Source: Sphingomonas sp. ID1715
GTDB taxonomy: Bacteria > Pseudomonadota > Alphaproteobacteria > Sphingomonadales > Sphingomonadaceae
DNA length: 64,000 nt
Assembly (NCBI RefSeq): GCF_013044515.1
Contig: NZ_JABEPR010000001.1
Span: forward strand, 744,001 to 808,000
Direction: 5' to 3'
The position numbers were made by a program, and so were the translations under genes. Position 1 is the first letter of the stretch, and every line of letters begins with the position of its first letter. The notes under the pieces are model-generated. The model had not been told where the DNA came from and ran no database searches. It saw nothing but the letters and a program-made list of their open reading frames with translations. Of the stretch, positions 53,983 to 63,225 are shown one piece after another.

Positions 53983-55025
53983 CCCATCAGTCTTGATAAT
54001 GTTTGTGCCGTAAAGTCCACCATGGGGACCACGCGCGCATAGTTCAACCGCGTCGGCCCGATCACCCCCACCACGCCGACCACCCGGCCGTCCGCCCCGC
54101 GATAAGGCGAAGCGATCACCGACGAGCCCGACAAGGCGAACAGTTTGTTTTCGGAACCGATGAAGATCTTGGTCGCCGCACCCTCGGCCGCGGAGTCGAG
54201 GACGCGCGCGATTTCCTGCGCCTCCTCCAGCTCGCCGAGCAGCTGGCGGACACGCTCCAGATCGGCGGCCGCAGCGGCGTCGATCAGGTGCGACTGGCCG
54301 CGGACGATCAGCACCGGCCGCCGGTCGCCATCTTCGGACCAGATGGCAAGGCCGCGCTCGACCAGCTCGCGCGAGGCGGCATCGAGCGCCCGGCGTCCCG
54401 CGCCGATCTCCGCCTGCAGCCGCGCCCGCGCCTCGCCCAGCGTCATGCCGGCAAGCTGGTCGGACACGAAGTTCGCCGCTTCGATCAGCGAGCTCGGCGA
54501 CACGCCCGGCGGCAAGTCGATGACGCGATTTTCGACGCTGCCGTCCTGCCCCACCAGCACCGCCAGCGCCTGTTCGCGCGATAGCGGCACGAAGCCGATC
54601 TGCCGCAGCCGCGGCTCGCGCCGGGGCACCATCACCACGCCTGCACAGGCCGAGAGGTCGGACAAGGCCGCGCTGGCAGCCGAAAGCGCATTCTCGATCG
54701 GTCCACCGTCGCGGCCGAGCTGGCGCTCGATCATGCGCCGTTCCTCGGCCGAGGGCTCGGCCGCCTGCATGATCGCGTCGACGAACAGGCGCAGGCCCTG
54801 CTCGGTCGGCATGCGCCCGGCGGAGATATGCGGTGCGGACAGCAGCCCCGCTTCTTCCAGGTCCTGCATCACGTTGCGGATCGAGGCGGGCGACAGGTTG
54901 AACCCGCCAACTTTCGAGATGGTGCGCGATCCCACCGGCACGCCCGTGCCGAGATAGGATTCGACCACCACGCGAAACACTTCGCGCGCCCGGTCGGACA
55001 ATTCGGTGATCGGCTGGCTGGCCAT
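53979..55025 (-). CDS. hrcA: Heat-inducible transcription repressor HrcA
   Basis: 348 residues. N-terminal winged helix (about 8-75; '[30 protein letters not shown]', '[19 protein letters not shown]'), a GAF-like middle and the C-terminal dimerisation region ending '[33 protein letters not shown]'. Represses chaperone genes through CIRCE elements. No CIRCE palindrome (TTAGCACTC-N9-GAGTGCTAA) is visible upstream here, so this operon is probably not its target. Confidence 0.97.
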   Translation of the reverse strand: MASQPITELSDRAREVFRVVVESYLGTGVPVGSRTISKVGGFNLSPASIRNVMQDLEEAGLLSAPHISAGRMPTEQGLRLFVDAIMQAAEPSAEERRMIERQLGRDGGPIENALSAASAALSDLSACAGVVMVPRREPRLRQIGFVPLSREQALAVLVGQDGSVENRVIDLPPGVSPSSLIEAANFVSDQLAGMTLGEARARLQAEIGAGRRALDAASRELVERGLAIWSEDGDRRPVLIVRGQSHLIDAAAAADLERVRQLLGELEEAQEIARVLDSAAEGAATKIFIGSENKLFALSGSSVIASPYRGADGRVVGVVGVIGPTRLNYARVVPMVDFTAQTLSRLMG

Positions 55026-55094
55026 GGCGGGTTATGTATGGACTCTCATCTTCGCCGTCACCTAGGGCGCTGCCACACTTTCAGAGGAACACCT

Positions 55095-55799
55095 ATGCGA
55101 CCCTCAGGCCGCGCGCCCGACCAGATGCGCGCCATCACCATCGAGCCGAACTTCACCCGCCACGCCGAAGGGTCGGTGCTGATCGGCTTTGGCGACACCA
55201 AGGTCCTGGTCACCGCCAGCGTGGAGGAAAAGGTCCCGCCGTTCCTGCGGGGCAAGGGCGAAGGCTGGGTCACGGCGGAATATGGCATGCTGCCCCGCGC
55301 CACCCACACCCGCGGCAGCCGCGAAGCGGCCAAGGGTAAGCAGTCCGGCCGCACGCAGGAAATCCAGCGGCTGATCGGCCGCTCGCTGCGCGCCGTCGTC
55401 GACCTGAAGGCGCTCGGCGAGCGCCAGATCGTGCTCGACTGCGACGTGATCCAGGCGGATGGCGGCACGCGGACGGCCTCCATCTCCGGCGCATGGGTGG
55501 CGCTGCGCATGGCCGTCGACACGCTCAACCTGCCCGTCGACCCGATCCGCGACCAGGTGGCGGCGATCAGCTGCGGCATCTGGGAGGGCACGCCGGTGCT
55601 CGACCTCGACTATCCCGAAGACTCGACCGCGCATGCCGACGCCAACTTCGTGCTGACCGGCCAGGGCAATATCGTCGAGGTGCAGGCGACCGCCGAGGGC
55701 GCGACCTATGACGAGGAAGGGCTGCTTCGCCTGCTCCGCCTCGCCCGGATCGGCTGCAACGACATCTTCGCGGCCCAGCGCAAGGCGGTCGGCCGGTGA
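55095..55799 (+). CDS. rph: Ribonuclease PH
   Basis: 234 residues beginning '[50 protein letters not shown]', with '[19 protein letters not shown]' and '[24 protein letters not shown]'. Phosphorolytic 3' exonuclease maturing tRNA ends. ATG at 55095, divergent from hrcA (a conserved arrangement). Its stop overlaps rdgB by 4 bases. Confidence 0.98.
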   Translation: MRPSGRAPDQMRAITIEPNFTRHAEGSVLIGFGDTKVLVTASVEEKVPPFLRGKGEGWVTAEYGMLPRATHTRGSREAAKGKQSGRTQEIQRLIGRSLRAVVDLKALGERQIVLDCDVIQADGGTRTASISGAWVALRMAVDTLNLPVDPIRDQVAAISCGIWEGTPVLDLDYPEDSTAHADANFVLTGQGNIVEVQATAEGATYDEEGLLRLLRLARIGCNDIFAAQRKAVGR

Positions 55800-56404
55800 C
55801 CCGGAGGCTTGAGGCGGGCCGGCTCGTCGTCGCCAGCCATAATGAAGGCAAGGTGCACGAGCTGCGCGTCCTGCTCGAGCCCTACGGCCTGGAGCTGGTC
55901 TCCGCCAAGGAACTCGACCTGCCCGAGCCGGAAGAGACCGGCACCACCTTCTTCTTCAACGCCGAACTGAAGGCGCGGAGCGCGGCGGACCTGTCGGGCC
56001 TGCCCGCCATCTCGGACGATAGCGGCATCTGCGTCGAAGCTCTGGGCGGAGAACCGGGCGTATACACGGCGAACTGGGCCGAAACCGACGGCGGCCGCGA
56101 CTGGATGCTCGCCATGTCGCGCGTGCAGGAGCGGCTGGAGGCACTCGGTCCGGGCGTGAGCCGCGCCGCCTATTTCGCTTGCGTGCTGTGCGTCGTGTGG
56201 CCGGACGGACATGTCGAAAGTTTCGAAGGCCGGGCCGAAGGTTCGCTGGTCTGGCCGCCGCGGGGCGAGCGGGGCTTCGGCTATGATCCGGTGTTCGTGC
56301 CGCAGGGTTATGACCAGACTTTCGGCGAGATGGACCCGGAGGAAAAGCACCGGATCAGCCACCGGGCCGCGGCTTTCGCGAAGCTGAAGGCGGCGCTCCT
56401 CTGA
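55796..56404 (+). CDS. rdgB: dITP/XTP pyrophosphatase
   Basis: 202 residues of the HAM1/RdgB family: '[14 protein letters not shown]', '[44 protein letters not shown]' and '[20 protein letters not shown]'. Removes non-canonical purine nucleotides. GTG start at 55796 inside the rph end. A palindromic repeat lies between it and hemW. Confidence 0.97.
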   Translation: MTRRLEAGRLVVASHNEGKVHELRVLLEPYGLELVSAKELDLPEPEETGTTFFFNAELKARSAADLSGLPAISDDSGICVEALGGEPGVYTANWAETDGGRDWMLAMSRVQERLEALGPGVSRAAYFACVLCVVWPDGHVESFEGRAEGSLVWPPRGERGFGYDPVFVPQGYDQTFGEMDPEEKHRISHRAAAFAKLKAALL

Positions 56405-56422
56405 GCATCGAGATACAAAAAT

Positions 56423-56512
56423 CGGTTCGACCTGAGCTTGTCGAAGGCCTCCCTTCTTTCACCTCTTCGGCGCCTAAGAAAGGGAGGGCTTCGACAAGCT
56501 CAGCCCAAACCG
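56423..56512. repeat. Inverted repeat between rdgB and hemW
   Basis: Arms around TGAGCTTGTCGAAG and CTTCGACAAGCTCA, extended by CCTCCCTTCTTT / AAGAAAGGGAGG and CGGTT / AACCG, span 90 bases. The 'GAGCTTGTCGAAGG' unit is a well-known dispersed palindrome of alphaproteobacteria. It ends 11 bases before the most upstream plausible hemW start and has probably displaced the native start region. Confidence 0.85.
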
Positions 56513-56523
56513 GAGAGGAGGAC

Positions 56524-57663
56524 CTGCCGACGGGCACCCCCCTCGCCCTCTACATTCATTGGCCGTTCTGCGTTTCGAAATGCCCCTATTGCGACTTCAA
56601 CAGCCATGTGCGGAGCGACGTCGATCAGCAGCAATGGCGTGCGGCCCTGTTGGCCGACCTTGCGCATGAAGCGTCGCTCACGCCGGGTCGTCCGCTCTCC
56701 TCGATCTTTTTTGGTGGCGGTACGCCGTCGCTGATGCCGCCGCAGACCGTCGCGGCACTGATCGAAGCGGCCGAGCGGCATTGGGGCTTTGCCCGAGGGA
56801 TCGAGATCACGTTGGAGGCGAACCCCTCTTCCGTCGAAGCCGCGCGCTTCGCGGACCTGGCGGCGGCGGGCGTGAACCGCGTCTCGCTGGGCCTGCAGGC
56901 GCTCGACGATCAGGCGCTGGCCTTTCTGGGTCGTGCCCATGACGTGCGGGAAGGCCTGGCTGCCCTCGAGACGGCCCAAAGCGTGTTCGACCGGGTCAGT
57001 TTCGACCTGATCTATGCCCGGCCTGGACAATCACCGGAAGACTGGCGCGCGGAGCTGTCGCGCGCCCTGTCGTTTGGGACCGGCCACCTCTCTCTCTATC
57101 AACTGACGATCGAACCCGGCACGCGGTTCGCGGCACTGGCCGCCAAGGGAGCCCTGGCTGAGACCGATCCCGACCTCGCCGCCGACCTGTTCGAGCTGAC
57201 GCGGGCATTTACTGCCGAGGCTGGACTGCCCGCCTATGAGGTGTCGAACCACGCGCGGCCGGGCGAAGAGAGCCGGCACAACCTGACCTATTGGCGTTAC
57301 GGCGACTATCTGGGCGTCGGTCCCGGTGCGCACGGCCGCCGCTGCGCCGCCGCGAGCTTCCGCCGCAAGAAGCCGGAGAATTTCCTCGCCGCGGTCGCGC
57401 GCAACCGACATGGCATCGAGAGCGAAGACGCGCTCGATCCTCGCACCCAGGCTTCAGAAGCGCTGCTGATGGGCCTGAGGCTCGACGAAGGCGTGGACCT
57501 CGCCGCGATCAGCGACCGCACGGGCATTCGCCAGCTGGTCGACCACGCCGCCGTTGCGCGACTCAGCGCCTTGGGATTGATCGAGGCCGGTCAGCGGCTG
57601 CGGGTCACTCCCGCGGGCATGCTGCTGCTCGACCGCGTGCTGGCCGAGATCGTGCTTACTTGA
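56524..57663 (+). CDS. hemW: Heme chaperone HemW (radical SAM)
   Basis: About 379 residues. 'LYIHWPFCVSKCPYCDFNSH' carries the radical-SAM CxxxCxxC cluster, with 'FFGGGTPSLMPPQ', 'TLEANPSS' and 'RVSLGLQALDDQAL' after it. HemW transfers heme to apo-proteins and was once called an oxygen-independent coproporphyrinogen oxidase. No ATG, GTG or TTG occurs in this frame between the upstream stop (56311) and the GTG at 56608, which would delete the cysteines. A strong AGGAGG is at 56516-56521. The likely start is therefore CTG 56524 or, with ideal 8-base spacing, ACG 56530. Confidence 0.9.
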   Translation: MPTGTPLALYIHWPFCVSKCPYCDFNSHVRSDVDQQQWRAALLADLAHEASLTPGRPLSSIFFGGGTPSLMPPQTVAALIEAAERHWGFARGIEITLEANPSSVEAARFADLAAAGVNRVSLGLQALDDQALAFLGRAHDVREGLAALETAQSVFDRVSFDLIYARPGQSPEDWRAELSRALSFGTGHLSLYQLTIEPGTRFAALAAKGALAETDPDLAADLFELTRAFTAEAGLPAYEVSNHARPGEESRHNLTYWRYGDYLGVGPGAHGRRCAAASFRRKKPENFLAAVARNRHGIESEDALDPRTQASEALLMGLRLDEGVDLAAISDRTGIRQLVDHAAVARLSALGLIEAGQRLRVTPAGMLLLDRVLAEIVLT

Positions 57664-58123
57664 CCAGCTTCGCGTCGATTGCGTCCTGCCCCAGCTGCGC
57701 GGACGAGTTGTTGAGCCCATCGATCAGGGCGCGCAGCTGCGGGCGGGTGATGCCCGATGTCGGCACCTGCACCGAATAGGCGAGCTGTTTCTTGTCGTTC
57801 AGCCATACCTTCAGCAGGTCGAAGGATTCGTTCTGCTTGTTGACCCATTCCATCGGCGGCATCACGTCGGTGAAGCTGCTGCCGATCATCAGCGTCTTGC
57901 ACGCCTTTTTGTCGCTGCAGCCGCCGAGCACGACCCAATAGCGCGAGTCATTGGACGTGATCACCGTCGACGGCGCGCCCGACAGGTCGAGGGCCTCGGG
58001 CGCATAGCCCATGTCCTTGAGCGCGGCGTGCAGGGCCGATGGCGTCTCGACGCCGATCGGCCGCTCGGCCTGGGCGTGGAGCGGCGCCGCAACCAGCGCC
58101 GCGACCGCGAAAAATCTCTTCAT
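57656..58123 (-). CDS. Secreted YbjN-like protein
   Basis: 155 residues with a short signal peptide (MKRFFAVAALVAAPLHAQA). 'ALHAALKDMGYAPEALDLSGAP', 'YWVVLGGCSDKKACKTLMIGSSF' with a possible disulfide pair, and 'ITRPQLRALIDGL' match the periplasmic YbjN-domain pattern. Function unknown; E. coli YbjN affects stress and motility. Overlaps the hemW end by 8 bases, convergent. Confidence 0.75.
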   Translation of the reverse strand: MKRFFAVAALVAAPLHAQAERPIGVETPSALHAALKDMGYAPEALDLSGAPSTVITSNDSRYWVVLGGCSDKKACKTLMIGSSFTDVMPPMEWVNKQNESFDLLKVWLNDKKQLAYSVQVPTSGITRPQLRALIDGLNNSSAQLGQDAIDAKLVK

Positions 58124-58145
58124 GCTACCCCCCTGTTCAATCGTG

Positions 58146-59339
58146 TCAGTCGTCGAACCGCGCCGGTGGCGGGCTGACGACCGTCTGCCCGTTCGGTCCG
58201 ACCTGGCTCACCTCCAGCGCGCGCTCCACCACGCCGTCGCGGCGGAAGCGGAACGGGCCGTCGATACCGGTGAAGCCGTCATTGTCGACCAGCCGCACCA
58301 TCGGAAAATCGCTCCCCAGCCGCCAATCCTGCGCGATGCGCGAGACGAGCAGCACGGCATCATAGCCCATGCTCGAAATACGGTAAGGCGCAGAGGAGAA
58401 GCGGGCGCGATACTTGGCGGAGAGCTGGCGATAGAGCCCGTCGGGCACGCTGGCGAACCAGGCACCGTGCAGGGGCGTCATGGTCGAGATCGCGCCTTCG
58501 GTGTTCCACAGCTCGGTGCCCAGCACCTTTGCGCTGGGCGCGCCCTTGCGCAGCAGCGTCACGGCCTGGGAAGCCGTGCGCGCGCCGTCTGCGATCAGCA
58601 CGGCTTCATACGGCGAGTTGGCACCCATCTTGGTGATTGCAGCGGAAATGCCGCCCTTGCTGCGGTCGAAGCTCTGCAGGGTCACGACCTGGCCGCCGGC
58701 GCTTTCGACCGAGCGGAGGAAGGCATTGGCCGCGCGCTGGCCGTACACACCGGTCGGCGTCAGGCCGGCGAACTTGGTCATTCCCTTCGCGCGGGCGAAC
58801 CGGACCACGCGGTCGATCGATTCGGCGGGCGTATAGCCCATCACGAACACGCCGTTGCCGGCCACGCTCGTGTCGTTCGAAAAGCTGATCACCGGCACGC
58901 GCGACCGCTGGGCGACCGGGGCGACCAGCCGTACCTCTTCGGCCAGCAGGGGCCCGAGGATGATCTTGTTGCCTTCATTGATCGCGCGCGTCGCGGCGCC
59001 GCTTGCCCCCGCGCCCGTGTCGTAGGTGGTGATGCGGATGCGCTTGCCGCCGGTGTCGAGCACGGCAAGATTGGCGGCATTGGCGATCGACTGGCCGACC
59101 GCCGCGTTGGGACCGGACAGCGGCACCAGCAGGGCAATGCGGTTGCGCTCGGCATCGTCCGGCAGTTCGGGACCGATGGGGCGCGGAGTCTCGACCGGCG
59201 TCGGCGTCGGCGTGGGCGCCTGCGGCCCGCGGCGCGGCACCATCGTCTGACAGGCGGCCAGCGCCAACAGGCCGGTGGCGAGCCCGAGCTTCTTTGCCGC
59301 GCCTGCCCAAATTTGCGGTGCGGTGGCTGCCTCTGCCAT
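58146..59339 (-). CDS. LpoA-like penicillin-binding protein activator lipoprotein
   Basis: 397 residues. Lipobox LAAC (C30) after a signal sequence, a Pro/Thr linker (PTPTPTPVETP), then a periplasmic-binding-protein type I fold: 'RIALLVPLSGPNAAVGQSIANAANLA', 'LGPLLAEEVRLVAPVAQRSRVPVISFSNDTSVAG' and 'YGQRAANAF'. In alphaproteobacteria this gene sits divergently from rsmI and is annotated as a penicillin-binding protein activator; it may stimulate peptidoglycan synthesis from the outer membrane. Confidence 0.9.
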   Translation of the reverse strand: MAEAATAPQIWAGAAKKLGLATGLLALAACQTMVPRRGPQAPTPTPTPVETPRPIGPELPDDAERNRIALLVPLSGPNAAVGQSIANAANLAVLDTGGKRIRITTYDTGAGASGAATRAINEGNKIILGPLLAEEVRLVAPVAQRSRVPVISFSNDTSVAGNGVFVMGYTPAESIDRVVRFARAKGMTKFAGLTPTGVYGQRAANAFLRSVESAGGQVVTLQSFDRSKGGISAAITKMGANSPYEAVLIADGARTASQAVTLLRKGAPSAKVLGTELWNTEGAISTMTPLHGAWFASVPDGLYRQLSAKYRARFSSAPYRISSMGYDAVLLVSRIAQDWRLGSDFPMVRLVDNDGFTGIDGPFRFRRDGVVERALEVSQVGPNGQTVVSPPPARFDD

Positions 59340-59353
59340 GACGATCCTCTCAC

Positions 59354-60193
59354 ATGCCCGATACGCTTGAACCCGGCCTCTATATTGTCGCGACGCCCAT
59401 CGGCAACCTCGGCGATCTGGCGCCGCGTGCCGCCGACATCCTCGCGCGCGCCGACGTGCTGGCGGTGGAGGACAGCCGCGTCACGGCGAAGCTCCTCCAG
59501 CATATCGGCGTGCGCCGGCCGATGCTGCCCTACCACGACCATAATGCCGACCGCGTGCGGCCCGAGCTGATCGCGCGCATGACCGCGGAAGCGGTCGCGC
59601 TGGTCTCCGATGCCGGCACGCCGCTGATTTCCGATCCGGGTTACAAGCTGGTGCGGGATGCGCGCGCGGCAGGGATTGCGGTAACGACCCTGCCGGGTCC
59701 CTGCGCCGCCATCGCTGCCTTGACGCTCGCCGGGCTGCCGACCGACCGTTTTCTTTTCGCCGGTTTCCTCCCCAGCAAGGCCAAGGCGCGCAGCGACGCG
59801 ATTGCCGAGCTTGCCGCCCTGCGTGCGACTTTGGTCTTCTACGAATCGGGTCCGCGTCTGGGTGCTGCCCTCGCCGCTCTTGCCGAGGGGCTGGGCGATC
59901 GGGAGGCGGCGGTCGCGCGCGAGATCAGCAAGACGTTCGAGCAGACCGTCACCGGCACGCTCAGCGATTTGTCCGCGCGCTATGCCGATTCGCCGCCCAA
60001 GGGCGAGATCGTCATCGTCGTCGCCCCTCCCGGCGAAGCGGAGGCTGCCAGCGAAGACGATGTCGATGCGGCTCTACGGGAAGCGTTGACGCGGTTGCCG
60101 CCGGCAAAGGCGGCGGGCGAGGTCGCCAAGGCGACCGGCGCGGACCGGCGAGAGCTCTATGCGCGCGCCATGGCGATCAAGGACTGTCGGTGA
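59354..60193 (+). CDS. rsmI: 16S rRNA (cytidine1402-2'-O)-methyltransferase
   Basis: 279 residues of the tetrapyrrole-methylase fold: 'LYIVATPIGNLGDLAPRAADIL', 'AVEDSRVTAKLL', 'ALVSDAGTPLISDPGYKLVRDAR' and 'PGPCAAIAALTLAGL'. Methylates the 2'-O of C1402 in the ribosomal P site. Start 15 bases from the divergent lipoprotein; yraN follows 16 bases downstream. Confidence 0.97.
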   Translation: MPDTLEPGLYIVATPIGNLGDLAPRAADILARADVLAVEDSRVTAKLLQHIGVRRPMLPYHDHNADRVRPELIARMTAEAVALVSDAGTPLISDPGYKLVRDARAAGIAVTTLPGPCAAIAALTLAGLPTDRFLFAGFLPSKAKARSDAIAELAALRATLVFYESGPRLGAALAALAEGLGDREAAVAREISKTFEQTVTGTLSDLSARYADSPPKGEIVIVVAPPGEAEAASEDDVDAALREALTRLPPAKAAGEVAKATGADRRELYARAMAIKDCR

Positions 60194-60209
60194 TCACGGC
60201 GGTGGCTGG

Positions 60210-60566
60210 GTGAATCAGAAGCGTAAAGCCGCCGAGCGCCGCGGGCGCCTCGGCGAAACGGCCGCCGCCTTGTGGCTCAACCTTCAGGGCTGGAGCATCG
60301 TCGCGCGGCGGGTGCGGACGCATGCCGGCGAAGTCGACCTGATCGCACGGCGTGGCCGCACCACCCTGTTCGTCGAAGTGAAGACCCGCGCCACCCGTGC
60401 AGAGCTCGACCTCGCCATCGACCAGCATCGGCTGTCGCGCGTCGCCGCCGCCGCGACGATGCTTGCACCCCGCTTCGCTCGGCCGGGCGACGACCTCCGC
60501 GTTGACGTGATCCTGCTTGCGCCCTGGTCCCTGCCCCGCCACATCCGCAACGCCTGGATAGGCTGA
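60210..60566 (+). CDS. YraN/UPF0102 family nuclease-like protein
   Basis: 118 residues with 'RGRLGETAAALWLNLQGWSIVARRVRTHAGEVDLIARRGRTTLFVEVKTR', the PD-(D/E)XK-like core (E...D...E-V-K) of the YraN family, similar to Holliday-junction resolvases. Cytosolic, role unproven. GTG start at 60210 chosen, since residues upstream of it in the longer frame come from the rsmI end. It precedes gshB by 11 bases. Confidence 0.9.
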   Translation: MNQKRKAAERRGRLGETAAALWLNLQGWSIVARRVRTHAGEVDLIARRGRTTLFVEVKTRATRAELDLAIDQHRLSRVAAAATMLAPRFARPGDDLRVDVILLAPWSLPRHIRNAWIG

Positions 60567-60577
60567 AGGAGAGTGGG

Positions 60578-61534
60578 ATGAGCTTGCGTGTGGCGTTCCA
60601 GATGGACCCGATGGAAGGGCTGAACATCGCGGGCGACTCCACCTTCGCGCTAATGCTGAAGGCGCAGGAGCGCGGCCATCTTTGCTACCACTATCAGGCG
60701 GAAGATCTGACCTGGGAGAATGGCCGGCTCTACACTTTCGGCACGCCGATGACGGTGCGGCCGGAGCCGGGCAACCACTTCACGCCGAGGGAGCCGGTGC
60801 TGCTCGATCTCGGCTGCGATGTCGACGTGGTGTGGATGCGGCAGGATCCGCCGTTCGATCTCGGCTATATCACCGCCACCCATTTGCTGGAGCGGATTCG
60901 GGGCGAGACGCTGGTCGTCAACGATCCCGAGAGCGTTCGCAATGCGCCGGAAAAGGTCTGGGTGCTCGACTTTGCGCGCTTCATGCCGCCGACCATGGTC
61001 ACGCGGTCGCTCGGCGCCGCGCGGAAATTCCTGGAGGAGCATGGGGAGATCGTCGTCAAGCCGCTCCACGGCAATGGCGGCAAGGCAATCTTCAAAATCG
61101 GCGCGGACGGCGCCAACCTGTCCTCGCTCATCGAGGTGTTCAACACCGCCTATCGCGAGCCGCACATGGTGCAGGCATTCCTGCCGAGCGTCGCCGCCGG
61201 CGACAAACGGATCGTGCTGGTGGACGGCGAAGTCGCCGGCGCCGTCAACCGCATCCCGGGCGAAGGCGAAATCCGCTCCAACCTGGCGGTCGGCGGCAAG
61301 GCGGCCAAGACCGAGCTGACTGCGCGCGAGCAGGAAATCTGCGCCGCACTCGCGCCGGAGCTGAAACGACGCGGCCTCCTGTTCGTCGGCATCGACGTGA
61401 TCGGCGGCGAATGGCTGACCGAGATCAACGTTACCTCGCCCACCGGCATCGTCGCCATCGACCGCTTCAACGGCACCGACACCGCCGGCCTGATCTGGGA
61501 CGCGATCGAACGGAAGGTCGGGAGACCAACCTGA
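60578..61534 (+). CDS. gshB: Glutathione synthetase
   Basis: 318 residues, ATP-grasp fold: 'VAFQMDPMEGLNIAGDSTFALMLKAQERGH', 'RQDPPFDLGYITATHLLE', 'VVKPLHGNGGKAIFKI' and 'FVGIDVIGGEWLTEINVTSPTGI'. Joins gamma-glutamylcysteine and glycine. ATG at 60578 after GAAGGAGAG. Relevant to GrxD, GST and ArsC elsewhere in the window, which need glutathione. Confidence 0.98.
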   Translation: MSLRVAFQMDPMEGLNIAGDSTFALMLKAQERGHLCYHYQAEDLTWENGRLYTFGTPMTVRPEPGNHFTPREPVLLDLGCDVDVVWMRQDPPFDLGYITATHLLERIRGETLVVNDPESVRNAPEKVWVLDFARFMPPTMVTRSLGAARKFLEEHGEIVVKPLHGNGGKAIFKIGADGANLSSLIEVFNTAYREPHMVQAFLPSVAAGDKRIVLVDGEVAGAVNRIPGEGEIRSNLAVGGKAAKTELTAREQEICAALAPELKRRGLLFVGIDVIGGEWLTEINVTSPTGIVAIDRFNGTDTAGLIWDAIERKVGRPT

Positions 61535-61535
61535 T

Positions 61536-61615
61536 CCGTTCGTTTCGAGCGAAGTCGAGAAACGCGCATCCGCCTGCACCCGAAGCCGCTTCTCGACTGC
61601 GCTCGAAGCGAACGG
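61536..61615. repeat. TCGA-type palindromic repeat between gshB and dedA
   Basis: CCGTTCGTTTCGAGCGAAGTCGAGA and TCTCGACTGCGCTCGAAGCGAACGG with a 30-base loop, beginning 2 bases after the gshB stop. Same family as 23573, 38566, 45247 and 63898. Confidence 0.92.
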
Positions 61616-61639
61616 CGAGTTGAGACGTTCGCATCACCC

Positions 61640-62239
61640 ATGACCGATTTCATCCTCAAACTGATCACCGGCGGCGGTTATTTCGGCATCTTCGCGCTGA
61701 TGGTGCTCGAGAATGTGTTTCCGCCCATCCCTTCGGAAGTGATCATGGGCCTCGGCGGAATCGCCGTAGCACGCGGGCAGATGGACTTTCTCACGCTCGT
61801 GCTGGTCGGCACGGCCGGAACCCTGCTCGGCAATTATTTCTGGTACTGGATCGGCTGGCGCATCGGCTATCAGCGCTTTCGCCCCTTCGTGGAACGACAC
61901 GGCCGCTGGCTCACGCTCGACTGGCACGAAGTCGAGCGGCTGCATCGCTTTTTCGTCAGCCATGGCCATTGGGTGATTTTCGTCTTCCGCTTTATGCCGA
62001 CAGGCCGGACGCTGATCTCGCTGCCCGCCGGCCTCACCTGCATGCCTCATTGGAAGTTTGTCATCTGGACGTTTGCGGGGAGCGCAGTGTGGAATGCCGT
62101 GCTCACCGGTGCCGGCGTGTATCTCGGCTCGAATTTCGAGCGACTGCAGGACTATGTCGGGCCGGTTGCGCTTGCCGTCATGGCCTTGATGATCGGCTGG
62201 TATCTGTATCGCGTGGCGACATGGCGGCCCCGCGGCTAG
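61640..62239 (+). CDS. DedA/SNARE-associated family membrane protein
   Basis: 199 residues with the DedA features 'GGYFGIFALMVLENVFPPIPSEVIMGLGGIAV', 'GNYFWYWIGWRIGYQRFRPF', 'FVSHGHWVIFVFRFMPTGRTLISLPAG' and a terminal hydrophobic helix. The conserved Glu, Asp/Arg pair supports a proton-dependent lipid flippase role (undecaprenyl or phosphatidylethanolamine carriers in relatives). Convergent with xerC, overlapping 4 bases. Confidence 0.93.
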   Translation: MTDFILKLITGGGYFGIFALMVLENVFPPIPSEVIMGLGGIAVARGQMDFLTLVLVGTAGTLLGNYFWYWIGWRIGYQRFRPFVERHGRWLTLDWHEVERLHRFFVSHGHWVIFVFRFMPTGRTLISLPAGLTCMPHWKFVIWTFAGSAVWNAVLTGAGVYLGSNFERLQDYVGPVALAVMALMIGWYLYRVATWRPRG

Positions 62240-63225
62240 GCACGCGGATGGGCGTTCCGATAGACGTCCATCAGATGCGCGGCATCCACGGCCGTATAGA
62301 TCTGGGTCGAACTCAGACTCGCATGGCCGAGCAGTTCCTGAAGCGAGCGAAGATCGACGCCGCGTCCCAGCAAATGGGTGGCAAAGCTGTGGCGAAGCGC
62401 GTGCGGGGTCGTCCGCTCGGATAACCCGAGCCGACCCCGCGCCCGCCGCACCGCCCGACGAACTTGCGACGGCTCGAGCGGACCGCCCCGCGCTCCCCGG
62501 AACAGCGGCTGTTCAGTGGCAGGCGGATAGGGGCAAGCGGCCACATAGGCTTCGATCGCCTGCCGAACCTGCGGCAGCAGCGGGACGACCCGGGTCTTGT
62601 TGCGCTTGCCGGTGACGGTCAGCGTCCCGCCGAGCGGCAGTGCCGCGCCGGTCAAACCCATTGCCTCGCCGATCCGCAACCCGCTGCCATAGAGGAGCAG
62701 CAGCACCGCCAGGTCGCGGGCGCCGGTCCAGCCTTCCCGTTGCTCCGCCACGTCCTCAGCCAACGCGATCGCCTCGGCCGGCGAGACCGGGCGCGGCACG
62801 CCCTTCTTGACCTTGGGACCCCGCAGCCGCGGTGCTTCGATGCCGGCGAAGCCCAGAAAGGTACGGACCGCCGACAGCTCTCGCGCCGTCGACGCATTGC
62901 CGATGCCGTCCCCCCGCCGTGCCGCAAGAAACGCGCGGAGATCGGCAAGACCAAGCGCCTTCAGGTTCGGCTCGCCCCCCTGATGATCGCGCAGGAAATC
63001 GAGGAGGCGCTCGGCCGTCGCGACATAGGCGCGGACGGTGTGGATCGAGCGCCGGCGATCGCGCCGCAGGTGATCGGCGAAGGCCCCAACCAGATCCTCC
63101 CCGGCACGGGGAGGGGGACCATGCGCAGCATGGTGGAGGGGGCCCTCAGCGCCGGAACGGGCCCCCTCCACCACGACGCTCAGCGTCGCGGTCCCCCTCC
63201 CCGTACCGGGGAGGATCTGCTTCAC
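62236..63225 (-). CDS. xerC: Tyrosine recombinase XerC
   Basis: 329 residues. Core-binding domain about 45-130, catalytic domain about 150-325 with R184 (GLRIGE), K207, H275-R278 (HALRH), H301 and the nucleophile Y310. Resolves chromosome dimers at dif with XerD. A GTG at 63225 overlaps the fsa stop (GTGA). Codons about 4-43 are translated from the compound palindrome at 63095-63215, an N-terminal extension absent in normal XerC (about 300 residues). Initiation inside the repeat cannot be excluded. Confidence 0.93.
   Translation of the reverse strand: MKQILPGTGRGTATLSVVVEGARSGAEGPLHHAAHGPPPRAGEDLVGAFADHLRRDRRRSIHTVRAYVATAERLLDFLRDHQGGEPNLKALGLADLRAFLAARRGDGIGNASTARELSAVRTFLGFAGIEAPRLRGPKVKKGVPRPVSPAEAIALAEDVAEQREGWTGARDLAVLLLLYGSGLRIGEAMGLTGAALPLGGTLTVTGKRNKTRVVPLLPQVRQAIEAYVAACPYPPATEQPLFRGARGGPLEPSQVRRAVRRARGRLGLSERTTPHALRHSFATHLLGRGVDLRSLQELLGHASLSSTQIYTAVDAAHLMDVYRNAHPRA
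63095..63215. repeat. Compound palindrome inside the 5' end of xerC
   Basis: TCCTCCCCGGCACGGGGAGG on the left pairs with CCTCCCCGTACCGGGGAGGA on the right, with inner GGGGGCCC / GGGCCCCC blocks and small dyads ATGCGCAGCAT and CGACGCTCAGCGTCG. Same family as 50720-50839. It is read through in frame by xerC. Confidence 0.88.

Noticed and set aside
53979-55095. CIRCE element for HrcA autoregulation
   Set aside because: No TTAGCACTC-N9-GAGTGCTAA-like dyad is present between hrcA and rph.
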